Assembly (NCBI GenBank): GCA_902196205.1
Contig: CABIKM010000052.1
Location: 1 to 41,600 of the forward strand
Reading direction: 5' to 3'
DNA length: 41,600 bases
DNA from: Candidatus Methylomirabilis lanthanidiphila
GTDB taxonomy: Bacteria > Methylomirabilota > Methylomirabilia > Methylomirabilales > Methylomirabilaceae
The stretch's first letter is position 1. Each line of letters begins with the position of its first letter. The notes beneath the pieces are model-generated. The model did not search any database. It was not told the origin of the DNA and saw only the letters and a program-made list of their open reading frames with translations. The position numbers were made by a program, and so were the translations under genes. Positions 32,158 through 39,939 of this stretch are shown piece after piece.

Positions 32158-33525
32158 TTACCCCTCGGCGAGGTTGAGTCCAAAGCGCTCGGCCATCCGG
32201 TAGAGCGTTCGCCGATCAATCCCGAGAATCTTGGCCGCCTGGGCCTTGTTGCCGTGTGTCTCTTCAAGGACCCTGATGAGGTATCGCCTTTCCATCTCTT
32301 CCAGGGTGACAAGGTCCGGGAATTCCGGCGCAGCGGCGACAGGGGCCGACTCGCGCAGGGTAGCTGGAAGGTCGTCCGGAAGGATGATCTCGTGGCTGGT
32401 CATGACTACCGCCGATTCAATCGTATGTTCCAGCTCCCGGACGTTGCCCGGCCAATTCGCCTGCTGGAGTATCATCATCGCGTCCGGTGAAATCCCTACC
32501 ACCGGTCTCTGGTTGGCGGCCGCGCACCTCTGCATGAAGTGATAGGCCAGCATCGGAATATCGTCCCGACGATCCCGCAGCGGCGGCAAGGTAATGGTGA
32601 CGACGTTGAGACGGTAATACAGGTCCTCGCGGAACTGTTGCTTCCTGACCATGGACCAGAGGTCGCGATGCGTGGAGGCGAGCACCCGGACATCAACGGG
32701 GATCGACTTGTCGCCGCCGACCCGTCGGATTTCCTGCTCCTGCAGGACCCGCAACAGCTTCGCTTGCAGGGCCGGGCTCATATCCCCCACCTCGTCCAGG
32801 AGAATCGTCCCGCCGCCGGCCTCCTCAAAGAGCCCTCGCTTTACGGCCGTTGCGCCGGTAAAGGCGCCCTTCTCGTGGCCGAACAGCTCGCTCTCCAGCA
32901 GGCTCTCGGTGAGGGCCCCGCAGTTCACCGCCACAAAGGGCGCATTGGCCCTGGGCCCGTTATAATGGATCGCCCTGGCAATCAACTCTTTACCTGTCCC
33001 GCTCTCGCCATGCAGCAGGACGGTACTGCGCCCGTCTGCCACCCTGGCCACCAGCTTATAGACTTCAAGCATCGCCTGGCTGCTTCCAATGATATTGGAA
33101 AATTGATACCGGTCCCGAAGCGCCTGGCGATAGTGCACGTTCTCGTATAGTAACCGGCGCTGATCCAGGGCTCGGCCGATAGTGAGCAGGACGTCGTCCT
33201 TCTTGAACGGCTTGCTGATGTAATCGTAGGCCCCGCATTTGATCGCCTCGATCGCCGACTCCATGGCGCCGAAGGCGGTGAGGAGGATGACCGGAGTCTC
33301 CGGGCTCAACTCCCGAAACCGCTTGAGCACGGCCATCCCATCCATGTCCGGCATCTTGATATCGGTCAATACGAGATCCACGGGGACCCGTTGACCCTTC
33401 TCCACCGCTTCAGCCCCCCCGCCGGCCGACTCCACGGCGTAGCCGGCCTTCATCAAGACCTCGGCCAACACGGCGCGGGCCGTCGCATCGTCGTCCACGA
33501 CGAGAATCCGAGGCGGCTTAGACAT
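32158..33525 (-). CDS. NtrC-family sigma-54-dependent response regulator
   Basis: 455 aa from ATG 33525. A receiver domain (about 6-120, phospho-acceptor Asp55 in 'LVLTDIKMPDMDG') is followed by an AAA+ sigma-54 activator domain (Walker A GESGTGKE 173-180, GAFTGA 220-225, 'GGTILLDEVGDMSPALQAKLLRVL') and a Fis-type HTH at the C-terminus ('THGNKAQAAKILGIDRRTLYRMAERFGL'). With GAFTGA intact it should activate sigma-54 promoters. It overlaps the histidine kinase gene by 8 bp and is the last gene in a run that begins with H4MPT cofactor genes. The upstream extension of the frame to 33732 is antiparallel read-through of the kinase gene and is not real. Confidence 0.95.
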   Translation of the reverse strand: MSKPPRILVVDDDATARAVLAEVLMKAGYAVESAGGGAEAVEKGQRVPVDLVLTDIKMPDMDGMAVLKRFRELSPETPVILLTAFGAMESAIEAIKCGAYDYISKPFKKDDVLLTIGRALDQRRLLYENVHYRQALRDRYQFSNIIGSSQAMLEVYKLVARVADGRSTVLLHGESGTGKELIARAIHYNGPRANAPFVAVNCGALTESLLESELFGHEKGAFTGATAVKRGLFEEAGGGTILLDEVGDMSPALQAKLLRVLQEQEIRRVGGDKSIPVDVRVLASTHRDLWSMVRKQQFREDLYYRLNVVTITLPPLRDRRDDIPMLAYHFMQRCAAANQRPVVGISPDAMMILQQANWPGNVRELEHTIESAVVMTSHEIILPDDLPATLRESAPVAAAPEFPDLVTLEEMERRYLIRVLEETHGNKAQAAKILGIDRRTLYRMAERFGLNLAEG

Positions 33526-34687
33526 GGACTTCCACGCGCGTGAGGATCGGCAAGGCGATCTCGACAGTGGTCCCTGATCCCGTCCGGCTCTCCACGGTGA
33601 GGGTTCCACCGTGGGCCCTGATGATGTCCCTGGAGATCGCCAGTCCCAGGCCGCTTCCCTTGCCGATCTCCTTGGTGGTGAAGAACGGCTCAAAGATGAA
33701 CCTTTGATATTCCTCAGCAATCCCTCTGCCATTATCCTGAACCGTGATCACCGCGATACCATCGAGGCTGTGCCCATTCTGGAGCGGGGATACCTTGCCG
33801 GCGTCGGTCTGAGGGTCGCGCCTGGCGGTCCGGAGTGCAAGGCTTCCCCCTTGCGGCATCGCTTCGATGGCGTTGGCGACGAGGTTCAGCAGCACCTGCT
33901 CGAGTTGGGTCGTATCGCAGAGCACCGGAGGGAGATCCGCGCAGAACTCGGTCTGTAGCCGTATCCCCTTGGCGGCCAGCATCGGGTGAGTGAGCTTCAA
34001 CACCTCCTGGACCACCATATCGAGCGGCGCCGGGGCCAAGTTGGGCTGGGGATTGCGCGTAGACACCAGAAGATCCTGGATAAGCAGCACCACGCGATCG
34101 ATCTCCGATTGGATAATACCAATGCGGTTTTTCATCTCCACTGTAATCTCAGGTTCATCCGCCAGCAACTGCAGATGCATAGAGACTGAATGGAGCGGTG
34201 TGCCGGCTTCGTGCGCGACCGAGGCCACCAGCTTTCCCAATGCCGCCATCCGCTCTGCGCGCTTCAACTGTTGTTCGGTTGTGAACAGCCGACCGTACGC
34301 CGCGATGAGATCGTCGTTCTGCCGGGACAGGTCCTCTGTCGCCTGCTGGAGCCTGGATTTCAGGGCCTCCCGCACCAGGGTAAAATAGCCTGCGGCGGCC
34401 AGGACGATCGAGGTGACGGACCGACTGATCAGCTCTGTCCAGGTGAACAGCTCAACGGGACCCAACATCCCGGCGTAGGTTAAGACGATGCTCGTTCCAA
34501 TGATGAGGATGGCGATCCGTTTGGACAGGAGGGCGGATGCCAGGAGGATGGGCACGACATACCCATACGGAACGAAGATCTGGCCTGGGGTCCACATCTC
34601 CACCAGCCAGATCACAAGCATGATCAGGCCGACAATCCAACGGGACCACTGGTTGGTGGATCGTGGTGTCTTCCAGTCTCTATCCAT
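33518..34687 (-). CDS. Membrane sensor histidine kinase
   Basis: 389 aa. Four N-terminal membrane segments (about residues 16-31, 38-54, 57-75, 88-104), a short coiled coil (about 105-145), the HisKA dimerisation helix with His159 in 'SVAHEAGTPLHSVSM', and a HATPase domain with 'NLVANAIEAMPQGG', 'VQDNGRGIAEEYQRFIFEPFFTTKEIGKGSGLGLAIS'. No PAS or large periplasmic domain is visible, so the signal is probably sensed in or near the membrane. It starts 8 bp after the beta-RFAP synthase gene and overlaps its response regulator, so it is likely co-transcribed with H4MPT biosynthesis genes. Confidence 0.94.
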   Translation of the reverse strand: MDRDWKTPRSTNQWSRWIVGLIMLVIWLVEMWTPGQIFVPYGYVVPILLASALLSKRIAILIIGTSIVLTYAGMLGPVELFTWTELISRSVTSIVLAAAGYFTLVREALKSRLQQATEDLSRQNDDLIAAYGRLFTTEQQLKRAERMAALGKLVASVAHEAGTPLHSVSMHLQLLADEPEITVEMKNRIGIIQSEIDRVVLLIQDLLVSTRNPQPNLAPAPLDMVVQEVLKLTHPMLAAKGIRLQTEFCADLPPVLCDTTQLEQVLLNLVANAIEAMPQGGSLALRTARRDPQTDAGKVSPLQNGHSLDGIAVITVQDNGRGIAEEYQRFIFEPFFTTKEIGKGSGLGLAISRDIIRAHGGTLTVESRTGSGTTVEIALPILTRVEVHV

Positions 34688-34695
34688 CCGATTCC

Positions 34696-35679
34696 TTATG
34701 CGCGGATGCCGGCCCCTCGATTGAAGGCGTGTGCCAAAAAGATGACTGCGTCAATCTTTGAAGGTACGATCTCCTTCATCTTTTCTATAATCGATGTCGC
34801 TATCTCCTGATCCTTCGCCAGCCCATAGACCGCCGGTCCCCAGGAGCTTTGGCCGACCCCCAGCGCCCCTGCCCGAGACATCGCCTTGGCCAACGCTGCC
34901 CCCTGCGTGGTAGCAAAGGTTCCGCCCTGGACGGGCCGGAACCACGCTCCAACAATCCGCTGAATCCTGGTGAGCGACTCACCGAAGACGACGGGGTCGC
35001 GCTCGAGGATGGCCGGGAGCATCTGCATGAGCAGCATGCGGCTGAGCCGTCCGGCGGCGCTGCTGCCTGGACGGCCGCCGAGCCGATGAAATGCGTTGAC
35101 CTCTGCGGTGCCGGCGAGCCCGTGGTCGGCCTGAGGGATCGCAACAACGAACGTCCACTCCTCCGGAAAGCGATAGCGAATGAGTGTTGGAGGGGTGGGA
35201 TCAAGGCTCCAGGCGCCAGGTTGCTTCACCACGCTCGACGCTGTTTTCCGTCCGGCATCGACAATGAAACCGCCCTGTTCGAAGGCAGCGATCCCGATTC
35301 CCGACCGACCCCCTCGGCCCATCACGGCTGCCAGCTCCCGGACATCGGCGTCGATGGAGAACAGGCGAGCCAGCGCGGCGGCGACGCTGAGGGCCAGTTG
35401 CGTCCCCGAGCCGAGGCCGGCATGAGCTGGGATCGTTGTCTTGACGGCGATGTGCGCCCCTTGGCGCAGCTTATAATGGCGGAGGAATTGGCGCGCCAAT
35501 ACGAGGACGCGGCTCCTTTCTTCCCCTACGACCGAGAGACGATCGGCCGGCGTCGCCTCCAGGACGATTACAGGTTGGTTGATCGCCAGCCCGATGCTCC
35601 CGAACTTCCGACCCGATGCGCCATCCGGGTCGATGAATCCGAAGTGCAGCCTGGCATGAGCCTTGACCGTCACCCTCAT
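34696..35679 (-). CDS. mptG: Beta-ribofuranosylaminobenzene 5'-phosphate synthase (beta-RFAP synthase)
   Basis: 327 aa, normal for this GHMP-kinase-fold enzyme, which joins p-hydroxybenzoate or p-aminobenzoate with PRPP as the first committed step toward the arylamine part of H4MPT. Typical features: 'KAHARLHFGFIDPDG' near the start, the glycine-rich 'IPAHAGLGSGTQLALSVAAAL', 'GRGGRSGIGIAAFEQGGFIVDAG', and the C-terminal 'ALGVGQSSWGPAVYGL'. Its ATG overlaps the DUF447 gene's stop by 4 bp. It is a strong marker for H4MPT synthesis and for the C1 pathway encoded at 16-24 kb. Confidence 0.92.
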   Translation of the reverse strand: MRVTVKAHARLHFGFIDPDGASGRKFGSIGLAINQPVIVLEATPADRLSVVGEERSRVLVLARQFLRHYKLRQGAHIAVKTTIPAHAGLGSGTQLALSVAAALARLFSIDADVRELAAVMGRGGRSGIGIAAFEQGGFIVDAGRKTASSVVKQPGAWSLDPTPPTLIRYRFPEEWTFVVAIPQADHGLAGTAEVNAFHRLGGRPGSSAAGRLSRMLLMQMLPAILERDPVVFGESLTRIQRIVGAWFRPVQGGTFATTQGAALAKAMSRAGALGVGQSSWGPAVYGLAKDQEIATSIIEKMKEIVPSKIDAVIFLAHAFNRGAGIRA

Positions 35680-36227
35680 CGAGGCTGCCGCTCCACGTAG
35701 TCCTGAAGATATCGCATCGCCCAGGCCTCCTGCTCCCCCCCGGTCTTCTGCACAATCTCGGACAGCCGGCGATACTCCTGAAGGATCGTCTCCACCCCAA
35801 GCAACCGAACCCTGGTAGCGAGGATGGCCGCCTCAATGATCGCATTCTTCGCCCGGTTGAACCCGATAAACTCCCGCAGAACCCCCTTCTTGACGACCCT
35901 GCAGCGGAAGGTCGCGCGCGGCGAAGCGGTATCGGCGCGCATGACCGAACACTCATAATACGAGCAGGCGTCTGTCAGGACAAGACCGGTGATCAGCTCG
36001 GCTGCAAAGGTCGGAAACTGAGGATTAGAGACGGCGCTTTCGGCGAACAGACGGATCGAGTCGGTTAGATTGACGACAGCGGACCCGGTGGCGACCAGAT
36101 TCCGACAGGTGGTCGAATCCGTATAGGGACGAATCAGGATCTCTCCTTCCCCGATAGTGACCCCCATCGGCGCGAAGTTCGCCTCCCCCGCCTCATTCAG
36201 CGTCGTGACGATACTCTCAATAATCAT
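35676..36227 (-). CDS. DUF447 family protein of the H4MPT biosynthesis cluster
   Basis: 183 aa from ATG 36227, where the family starts ('MIIESIVTTLNEAGEANFAPMGV'). Upstream ATGs at 36248 and 36260 run into the 7-bp repeat array and are not preferred. The protein has a flavin-reductase-like split-barrel look ('NFAPMGVTIGEGEILIRPYTDSTTCRNLVATGSAVVNLTD') and is a known member of H4MPT gene clusters in methylotrophs and archaea; its reaction is not settled. It overlaps mptG by 4 bp and is separated from the DHPS-like gene by 107 bp that hold a repeat array. Confidence 0.85.
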   Translation of the reverse strand: MIIESIVTTLNEAGEANFAPMGVTIGEGEILIRPYTDSTTCRNLVATGSAVVNLTDSIRLFAESAVSNPQFPTFAAELITGLVLTDACSYYECSVMRADTASPRATFRCRVVKKGVLREFIGFNRAKNAIIEAAILATRVRLLGVETILQEYRRLSEIVQKTGGEQEAWAMRYLQDYVERQPR

Positions 36228-36248
36228 ACCGCCGTAGTTTAGGCACAT

Positions 36249-36335
36249 AGCTGTCAGCAATCAGCCATTAGCAAGAGCGGTTGTACGGGTGCTGAAAGCC
36301 AAAAGCTGAAAGCTGACCGCTGATCGCTGTGAGCT
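36249..36335. repeat. Inverted pair of 7-bp arrays, copy 4
   Basis: AGCTGTC, AGCAATC, AGCCATT (36249-36269) are followed, inverted, by GCTGAAA, GCCAAAA, GCTGAAA, GCTGACC, GCTGATC, GCTGTGA (36291-36332). The ends 36249-36265 and 36319-36335 are near-perfect complements (14 of 17 positions), so the stretch could fold into one long hairpin between the DHPS-like and DUF447 genes. Confidence 0.65.
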
Positions 36336-37675
36336 CATCCAGGGAGATCATGGTCAAGATATCCCCACGTGAGGTCTTCTTCCTGGATATATTTTTTTCC
36401 AAGCCGCATCGCAATCCGCGCCTTCATTAGCTCGCGACCCAGGTAAAAGGCGTGGCCGGTCGGTTCCGGGCCGAGGTGCGCCGTGAGCTGGTCGAAGATT
36501 CGACGGATGTCGGTCTCCTTGATGAAGAGATCGCGATTGAACACATAGATGGCGTCCCGGTCGGCAAAGATGCGGAAGTGTGGGTCCGTCACCATCCGCT
36601 GCATCTCACGAAGCTCCGCCTCGGATGGACACTCCACCCGTCGATCCTTGATGGTGAGCAGGCCGTCGTCAAGGTTTTTGGGCAGCACCCCCCGCTGACG
36701 GGCGTAATATATCAGCCGCCGGGCCAGGTCCAGCTCGCGGACGGAGCCTCTGGCCCACGAGGCCACTTCGGTGGTGAGCGCATATCGGATCTGCAACTCC
36801 GACATCACCCCTGTGAGCAGCGCATTGATCCCGATGCTGTCGGCATCAGTCAGCTCGGTGATATTTCCCACCCCCATGAGGATCTCCGCCTGCGGAAAGC
36901 GGCGCCTCGCCTCGGTGTAGCGCGAGAGTGATTCGGCGAACCCGAAGCCGATCGGCGCGAGGATCGGGTCGATGAGGTATCGTGTAACGCTCAGGCGCTC
37001 CATGGCCTCGACATTCGCCGCGAGCGAATCCAGCCCCTTGCCGAAATCGGGGATGATGACCGGGGTACACTGAAGATCCGGAGCAAGGTGCAGGTTCTGA
37101 GCGTTCAGGCTCAGGACCAGTTCGGCGCCGGCCTTGTCGGCGGCGAGGATCTCCTGCGGGTCGAAACTGTCGATGCTGATGCGGAACCCTTCGGACCGAA
37201 GCGTCGAGACGATCTCGCCGATATTGCCGGCCGGTCGCCCTGGGGTGCCGCCGACGTCGATGACGTCCGCGCCGCAGGCCGCGTAGTAGCGGGCCTTACC
37301 GAGGATCTCGCCGATCGGCAGGGTGGGGGCGTCGTTGATCTCGGCCAGGATGGTCAGATCGTGCGCGCCGTACCCCTCCCGTTTCTTCTCCGCGCCGAAG
37401 TAGTAGGGGATGTCACGCAGGTCCTTCGGACCCTTTTCGACCTTTACGCCCAGCGCCTGCTCCAGTTCGTGAGGCTCGACGCGACAGAGCCCGGGGATCA
37501 TTAACAGGTCACAGCCGGGCGAGCGGAGCGCATGAAGGATGAACGGCGTCGTCATCAGGGCGGCCACGCTGATCTTGAGGACGGCCACCTCGTGTTCGAT
37601 GTCGGCCTCCATGCCGGCCAGCGTCTCTTTCAGGGCGCGCTCTGCCAGCTTTCCGGTAATGAAGAGGATCTTCAT
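36335..37675 (-). CDS. Dihydropteroate synthase-like protein of H4MPT biosynthesis
   Basis: 446 aa, longer than folate DHPS (about 280). A family-specific N-terminal domain (about 1-120, 'MKILFITGKLAERALKETLAG', 'CDLLMIPGLCRVEPHELEQALGV') precedes a TIM barrel with DHPS-like pterin-binding segments: 'AACGADVIDVGGTPGRPAG', 'RISIDSFDPQEILAADKAGAELVLSLN', 'YLIDPILAPIGFGFAESL' and 'ILMGVGNITELTDADS'. The C-terminus is an extra alpha/beta domain. Such proteins are regular members of methylotroph H4MPT clusters and are thought to join the pterin and arylamine parts. It lies 21 bp after the SDR gene. Confidence 0.9.
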   Translation of the reverse strand: MKILFITGKLAERALKETLAGMEADIEHEVAVLKISVAALMTTPFILHALRSPGCDLLMIPGLCRVEPHELEQALGVKVEKGPKDLRDIPYYFGAEKKREGYGAHDLTILAEINDAPTLPIGEILGKARYYAACGADVIDVGGTPGRPAGNIGEIVSTLRSEGFRISIDSFDPQEILAADKAGAELVLSLNAQNLHLAPDLQCTPVIIPDFGKGLDSLAANVEAMERLSVTRYLIDPILAPIGFGFAESLSRYTEARRRFPQAEILMGVGNITELTDADSIGINALLTGVMSELQIRYALTTEVASWARGSVRELDLARRLIYYARQRGVLPKNLDDGLLTIKDRRVECPSEAELREMQRMVTDPHFRIFADRDAIYVFNRDLFIKETDIRRIFDQLTAHLGPEPTGHAFYLGRELMKARIAMRLGKKYIQEEDLTWGYLDHDLPG

Positions 37676-37696
37676 GCGCCCCCGTACACCGGCTCG

Positions 37697-38446
37697 TTAC
37701 ACCCAGAGGCCGCCGTGGACGTGCAGGATCGTCCCCGTCACATAGCGCGCCTTTTCGGATGCCAGGTAACTGACGGCGTCGGCGACATCGTCGGGCGCGC
37801 CTAATCGACCAAGGGGGACCATCCGAGCCCAGGCCGCCTTATCTTCGGCGCGATATCGGCCGTAGGTTTCGGTCTCGATGAAACCGGGGTTCACGGCGTT
37901 CACCCTGATGCCCCATGGCGCTTCGGACCGCGCCAGCGATCGCGTCAGCATGATGACGCCGGACTTGGCGATGTAGTAGGCGGGAGCGTCAAAGACCCCG
38001 ATGGGCGAATGTTCGACATTGAGTGCTCCGATATTGATGATGCTGCCGTCCCGCCGTTCTCGCATGACCCGCAACGCCGCCCTGCTGCAATAAAAGGCGC
38101 TGCTCAGGTTGCTGTCCAGGGCGCGTCGCCACTCCTCATCGGTGGTGTCATACAACGCCCGCGTGACAAACGGCCCGACATTATTGACCAAGACATCAAG
38201 GGATCCGAGTTGGCTCACCGCTGTCTCGATGAGGTGGGACGCGCCCTCTGATGCGGAGACATCCGCTTTGACGGCCATCGCCTTCACCGGGAGGCCATCG
38301 AACTCCCGAAGAGCCGATTGGGCGACTCCGTCGTCGCCATGATAGTTCAGGACGACGTCGCACCCATCCTGAGCCAGGCGGCAGGCAATCGCCTTGCCGA
38401 TCCCTTTCGTGCCGCCGGTAATCACCGCAACCCGTCGCGTATCCAT
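37697..38446 (-). CDS. SDR-family oxidoreductase in the H4MPT biosynthesis run
   Basis: 249 aa. A Rossmann-fold short-chain dehydrogenase with TGGTKGIG at 10-17, 'LDVLVNNVG', Tyr157 and Lys161 of the YxxxK motif in 'APAYYIAKSG', and 'GIRVNAVNPGFIETE'. The usual catalytic serine 13 residues before the tyrosine is not present (Val144 there; Asn143 and Ser147 nearby; the equivalent 'NISS' block reads NIGA). FabG-like annotation is therefore doubtful. The position, 21 bp upstream of the DHPS-like gene, suggests a pterin substrate, for example reduction of dihydromethanopterin, but that is inference. GACGGAG precedes the ATG at 38446. Confidence 0.85.
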   Translation of the reverse strand: MDTRRVAVITGGTKGIGKAIACRLAQDGCDVVLNYHGDDGVAQSALREFDGLPVKAMAVKADVSASEGASHLIETAVSQLGSLDVLVNNVGPFVTRALYDTTDEEWRRALDSNLSSAFYCSRAALRVMRERRDGSIINIGALNVEHSPIGVFDAPAYYIAKSGVIMLTRSLARSEAPWGIRVNAVNPGFIETETYGRYRAEDKAAWARMVPLGRLGAPDDVADAVSYLASEKARYVTGTILHVHGGLWV

Positions 38447-38469
38447 TTACTCCGTCCTGCAGGCATCTC

Positions 38470-38497
38470 AGCCGTCAACTCTCAGCCGTCGGCTTTT
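38470..38497. repeat. 7-bp degenerate tandem array, copy 5
   Basis: AGCCGTC, AACTCTC, AGCCGTC, GGCTTTT in 7-bp register upstream of the SDR gene. Confidence 0.5.
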
Positions 38498-38674
38498 CCT
38501 CTTCTGATGATAGCTGAACGCTTCTTAATTTACTTAATAATGATCGTATCTTATGCTCGCACCGTCGAAACTTCAAGACGAATCCGCCTTTGTGCGCGGC
38601 GGCGCTGTGACCTGCGCCATCAGAATCGCTTGACTTATTTTGGGTGGGATGTAAAATAAGCCCCACAAATGGTT

Positions 38675-38750
38675 GGGCGGTTAGCTCAGTCGGTAGAGCG
38701 CCGTCTTCACACGGCGGAGGTCATTGGTTCGATCCCAATACCGCCCACCA
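38675..38750 (+). tRNA. tRNA-Val (anticodon CAC)
   Basis: A 76-nt cloverleaf: acceptor GGGCGGT/ACCGCCC, D-stem GCTC/GAGC, anticodon stem CCGTC/GGCGG (one G-U) with loop TTCACAC (anticodon CAC, reading GTG, valine), T-arm ATTGG/CCAAT around TTCGATC, and an encoded CCA. Confidence 0.96.
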
Positions 38751-38754
38751 CGAT

Positions 38755-38785
38755 CCCCCTGCCGCTCGGTAGGGGGTTTTTATTT
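38755..38785 (+). terminator. Rho-independent terminator of tRNA-Val
   Basis: CCCCCT (38755-38760) and AGGGGG (38771-38776) form a 6-bp stem with a 10-nt loop, followed by TTTTTATTT, four bases after the tRNA's CCA. Confidence 0.85.
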
Positions 38786-38802
38786 GCTGTGACCATTTCG
38801 GC

Positions 38803-38831
38803 TTGACATCACTGAACCGCTTCAGTAGGCT
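38803..38831 (+). promoter_or_regulatory. bioB promoter with palindromic operator candidate
   Basis: A perfect TTGACA (38803-38808) and TAGGCT (38826-38831) are 17 bp apart. The spacer holds a perfect inverted repeat, ACTGAA (38811-38816) / TTCAGT (38821-38826), with 4 bases between, well placed for a repressor. It does not match the BirA, BioR or BioQ site patterns that I know. Confidence 0.55.
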
Positions 38832-38864
38832 CCATTTTAGTCAGACCTCGGATTCTATTCACGC

Positions 38865-39932
38865 ATGAGACATGAATGTGGAGCCATGGAAGCTGTGCAG
38901 TCGGATGGGATAACAGCGCGGGTGCGGCGGATTGGCGAGCGGGTGCTCGCGGGAGGGGCCCCGGCGTTCGAGGAGGCTGTCGAACTCTTCGAGCGGTCCG
39001 ATTACGACGTTCATGAACTGTTCCAGGTGGCCAATCGCCTCCGGCTGAATCGGTTCGGGAACCGGATCCACCTGTGCGGCATCGTCAACGCCAAAAGCGG
39101 CGGCTGTCCGGAGGATTGTAGCTTTTGCAGCCAGTCCTCTCGTCAGGCCACTGAAATCGCAAAGTATAGCGTGATCTCTTCGGACGAGATGGTCCTAGCC
39201 GCCAGGCAGGCGCGCGGGTACGGCGCGTGGGCGCTTGGAGTCGTCACCGCCGGCCGCGGCTACGATGCGACCTCTGAAGATTTCCGGCAACTCATCGTGG
39301 GGATTCGGGCCATCACACGGGACGGCTCGGCAGAAGCACACGCCTCACTCGGAATCATGGGCGATGAGGAGGTCCGGCAGCTCAAGAAGGCCGGTCTTAC
39401 GACGCTCAATCACAACCTGGAGACCGGCCGCTCCTACTTCCCGCAGGTCTGCACGACCCACACCTACGACGAGCGGGTGCGTACCCTCAAGGCGGCCAGG
39501 GCTGCGGGGATCAGGGTCTGCAGCGGCGGGGTGTTTGGCATGGGCGAGGACCCCGGGCATCGCGCTGAGCTGGCCTTTGCCCTGAAAGATCTGGACGTCG
39601 ACGAGGTCCCCCTGAACTTTCTGATCCCTGTGGATGGGACGCGATTGGCGAACGCTGTCCCGCTCTCACCGCTTGAGATCCTGAAGGTGATCGCCCTCTT
39701 TCGCTGGATCCTCCCGACCAAGAATATCTTTGTCTGCGCCGGGCGGCAGCATCTGGGCGAGCTGCAGCCGATGATCTTCTTCGCCGGTGCCAGCGGCGTG
39801 ATGGTCGGCGACTTCCTGACCACCAGGAACCGGAGCGTGAGCGACGACCTCAAGATGCTTCATGATCTGGGGCTCGAGTTCGGCGAATCATTGCTCGCCC
39901 CGGAACGCCACGCCGCCGCTACTGCCTTCTGA
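38865..39932 (+). CDS. bioB: Biotin synthase
   Basis: 355 aa (from ATG 38865; ATG 38886 is the alternative, with GGAG just before it). Radical SAM enzyme that inserts sulfur into dethiobiotin. The [4Fe-4S] cysteines C-x3-C-x2-C are in 'GGCPEDCSFCSQSS'; further family blocks are 'NRIHLCGIVNAKSG', 'LNHNLETGRSYFPQVCTTHTYDERVRTL', 'RVCSGGVFGMGE' and 'PLNFLIPVDGTRL'. It starts the bioB-bioA-bioD run, and bioA follows 7 bp later. Confidence 0.96.
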   Translation: MRHECGAMEAVQSDGITARVRRIGERVLAGGAPAFEEAVELFERSDYDVHELFQVANRLRLNRFGNRIHLCGIVNAKSGGCPEDCSFCSQSSRQATEIAKYSVISSDEMVLAARQARGYGAWALGVVTAGRGYDATSEDFRQLIVGIRAITRDGSAEAHASLGIMGDEEVRQLKKAGLTTLNHNLETGRSYFPQVCTTHTYDERVRTLKAARAAGIRVCSGGVFGMGEDPGHRAELAFALKDLDVDEVPLNFLIPVDGTRLANAVPLSPLEILKVIALFRWILPTKNIFVCAGRQHLGELQPMIFFAGASGVMVGDFLTTRNRSVSDDLKMLHDLGLEFGESLLAPERHAAATAF

Positions 39933-39939
39933 CCCCGCC

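Noticed and set aside
33526-33732. N-terminal extension of the response regulator
   Set aside because: It overlaps the kinase catalytic domain in another frame; the receiver domain begins properly at ATG 33525.
36249-36335. Possible CRISPR-like array
   Set aside because: Units are 7 bp and degenerate, with no spacers of 25-40 bp and no cas genes nearby.
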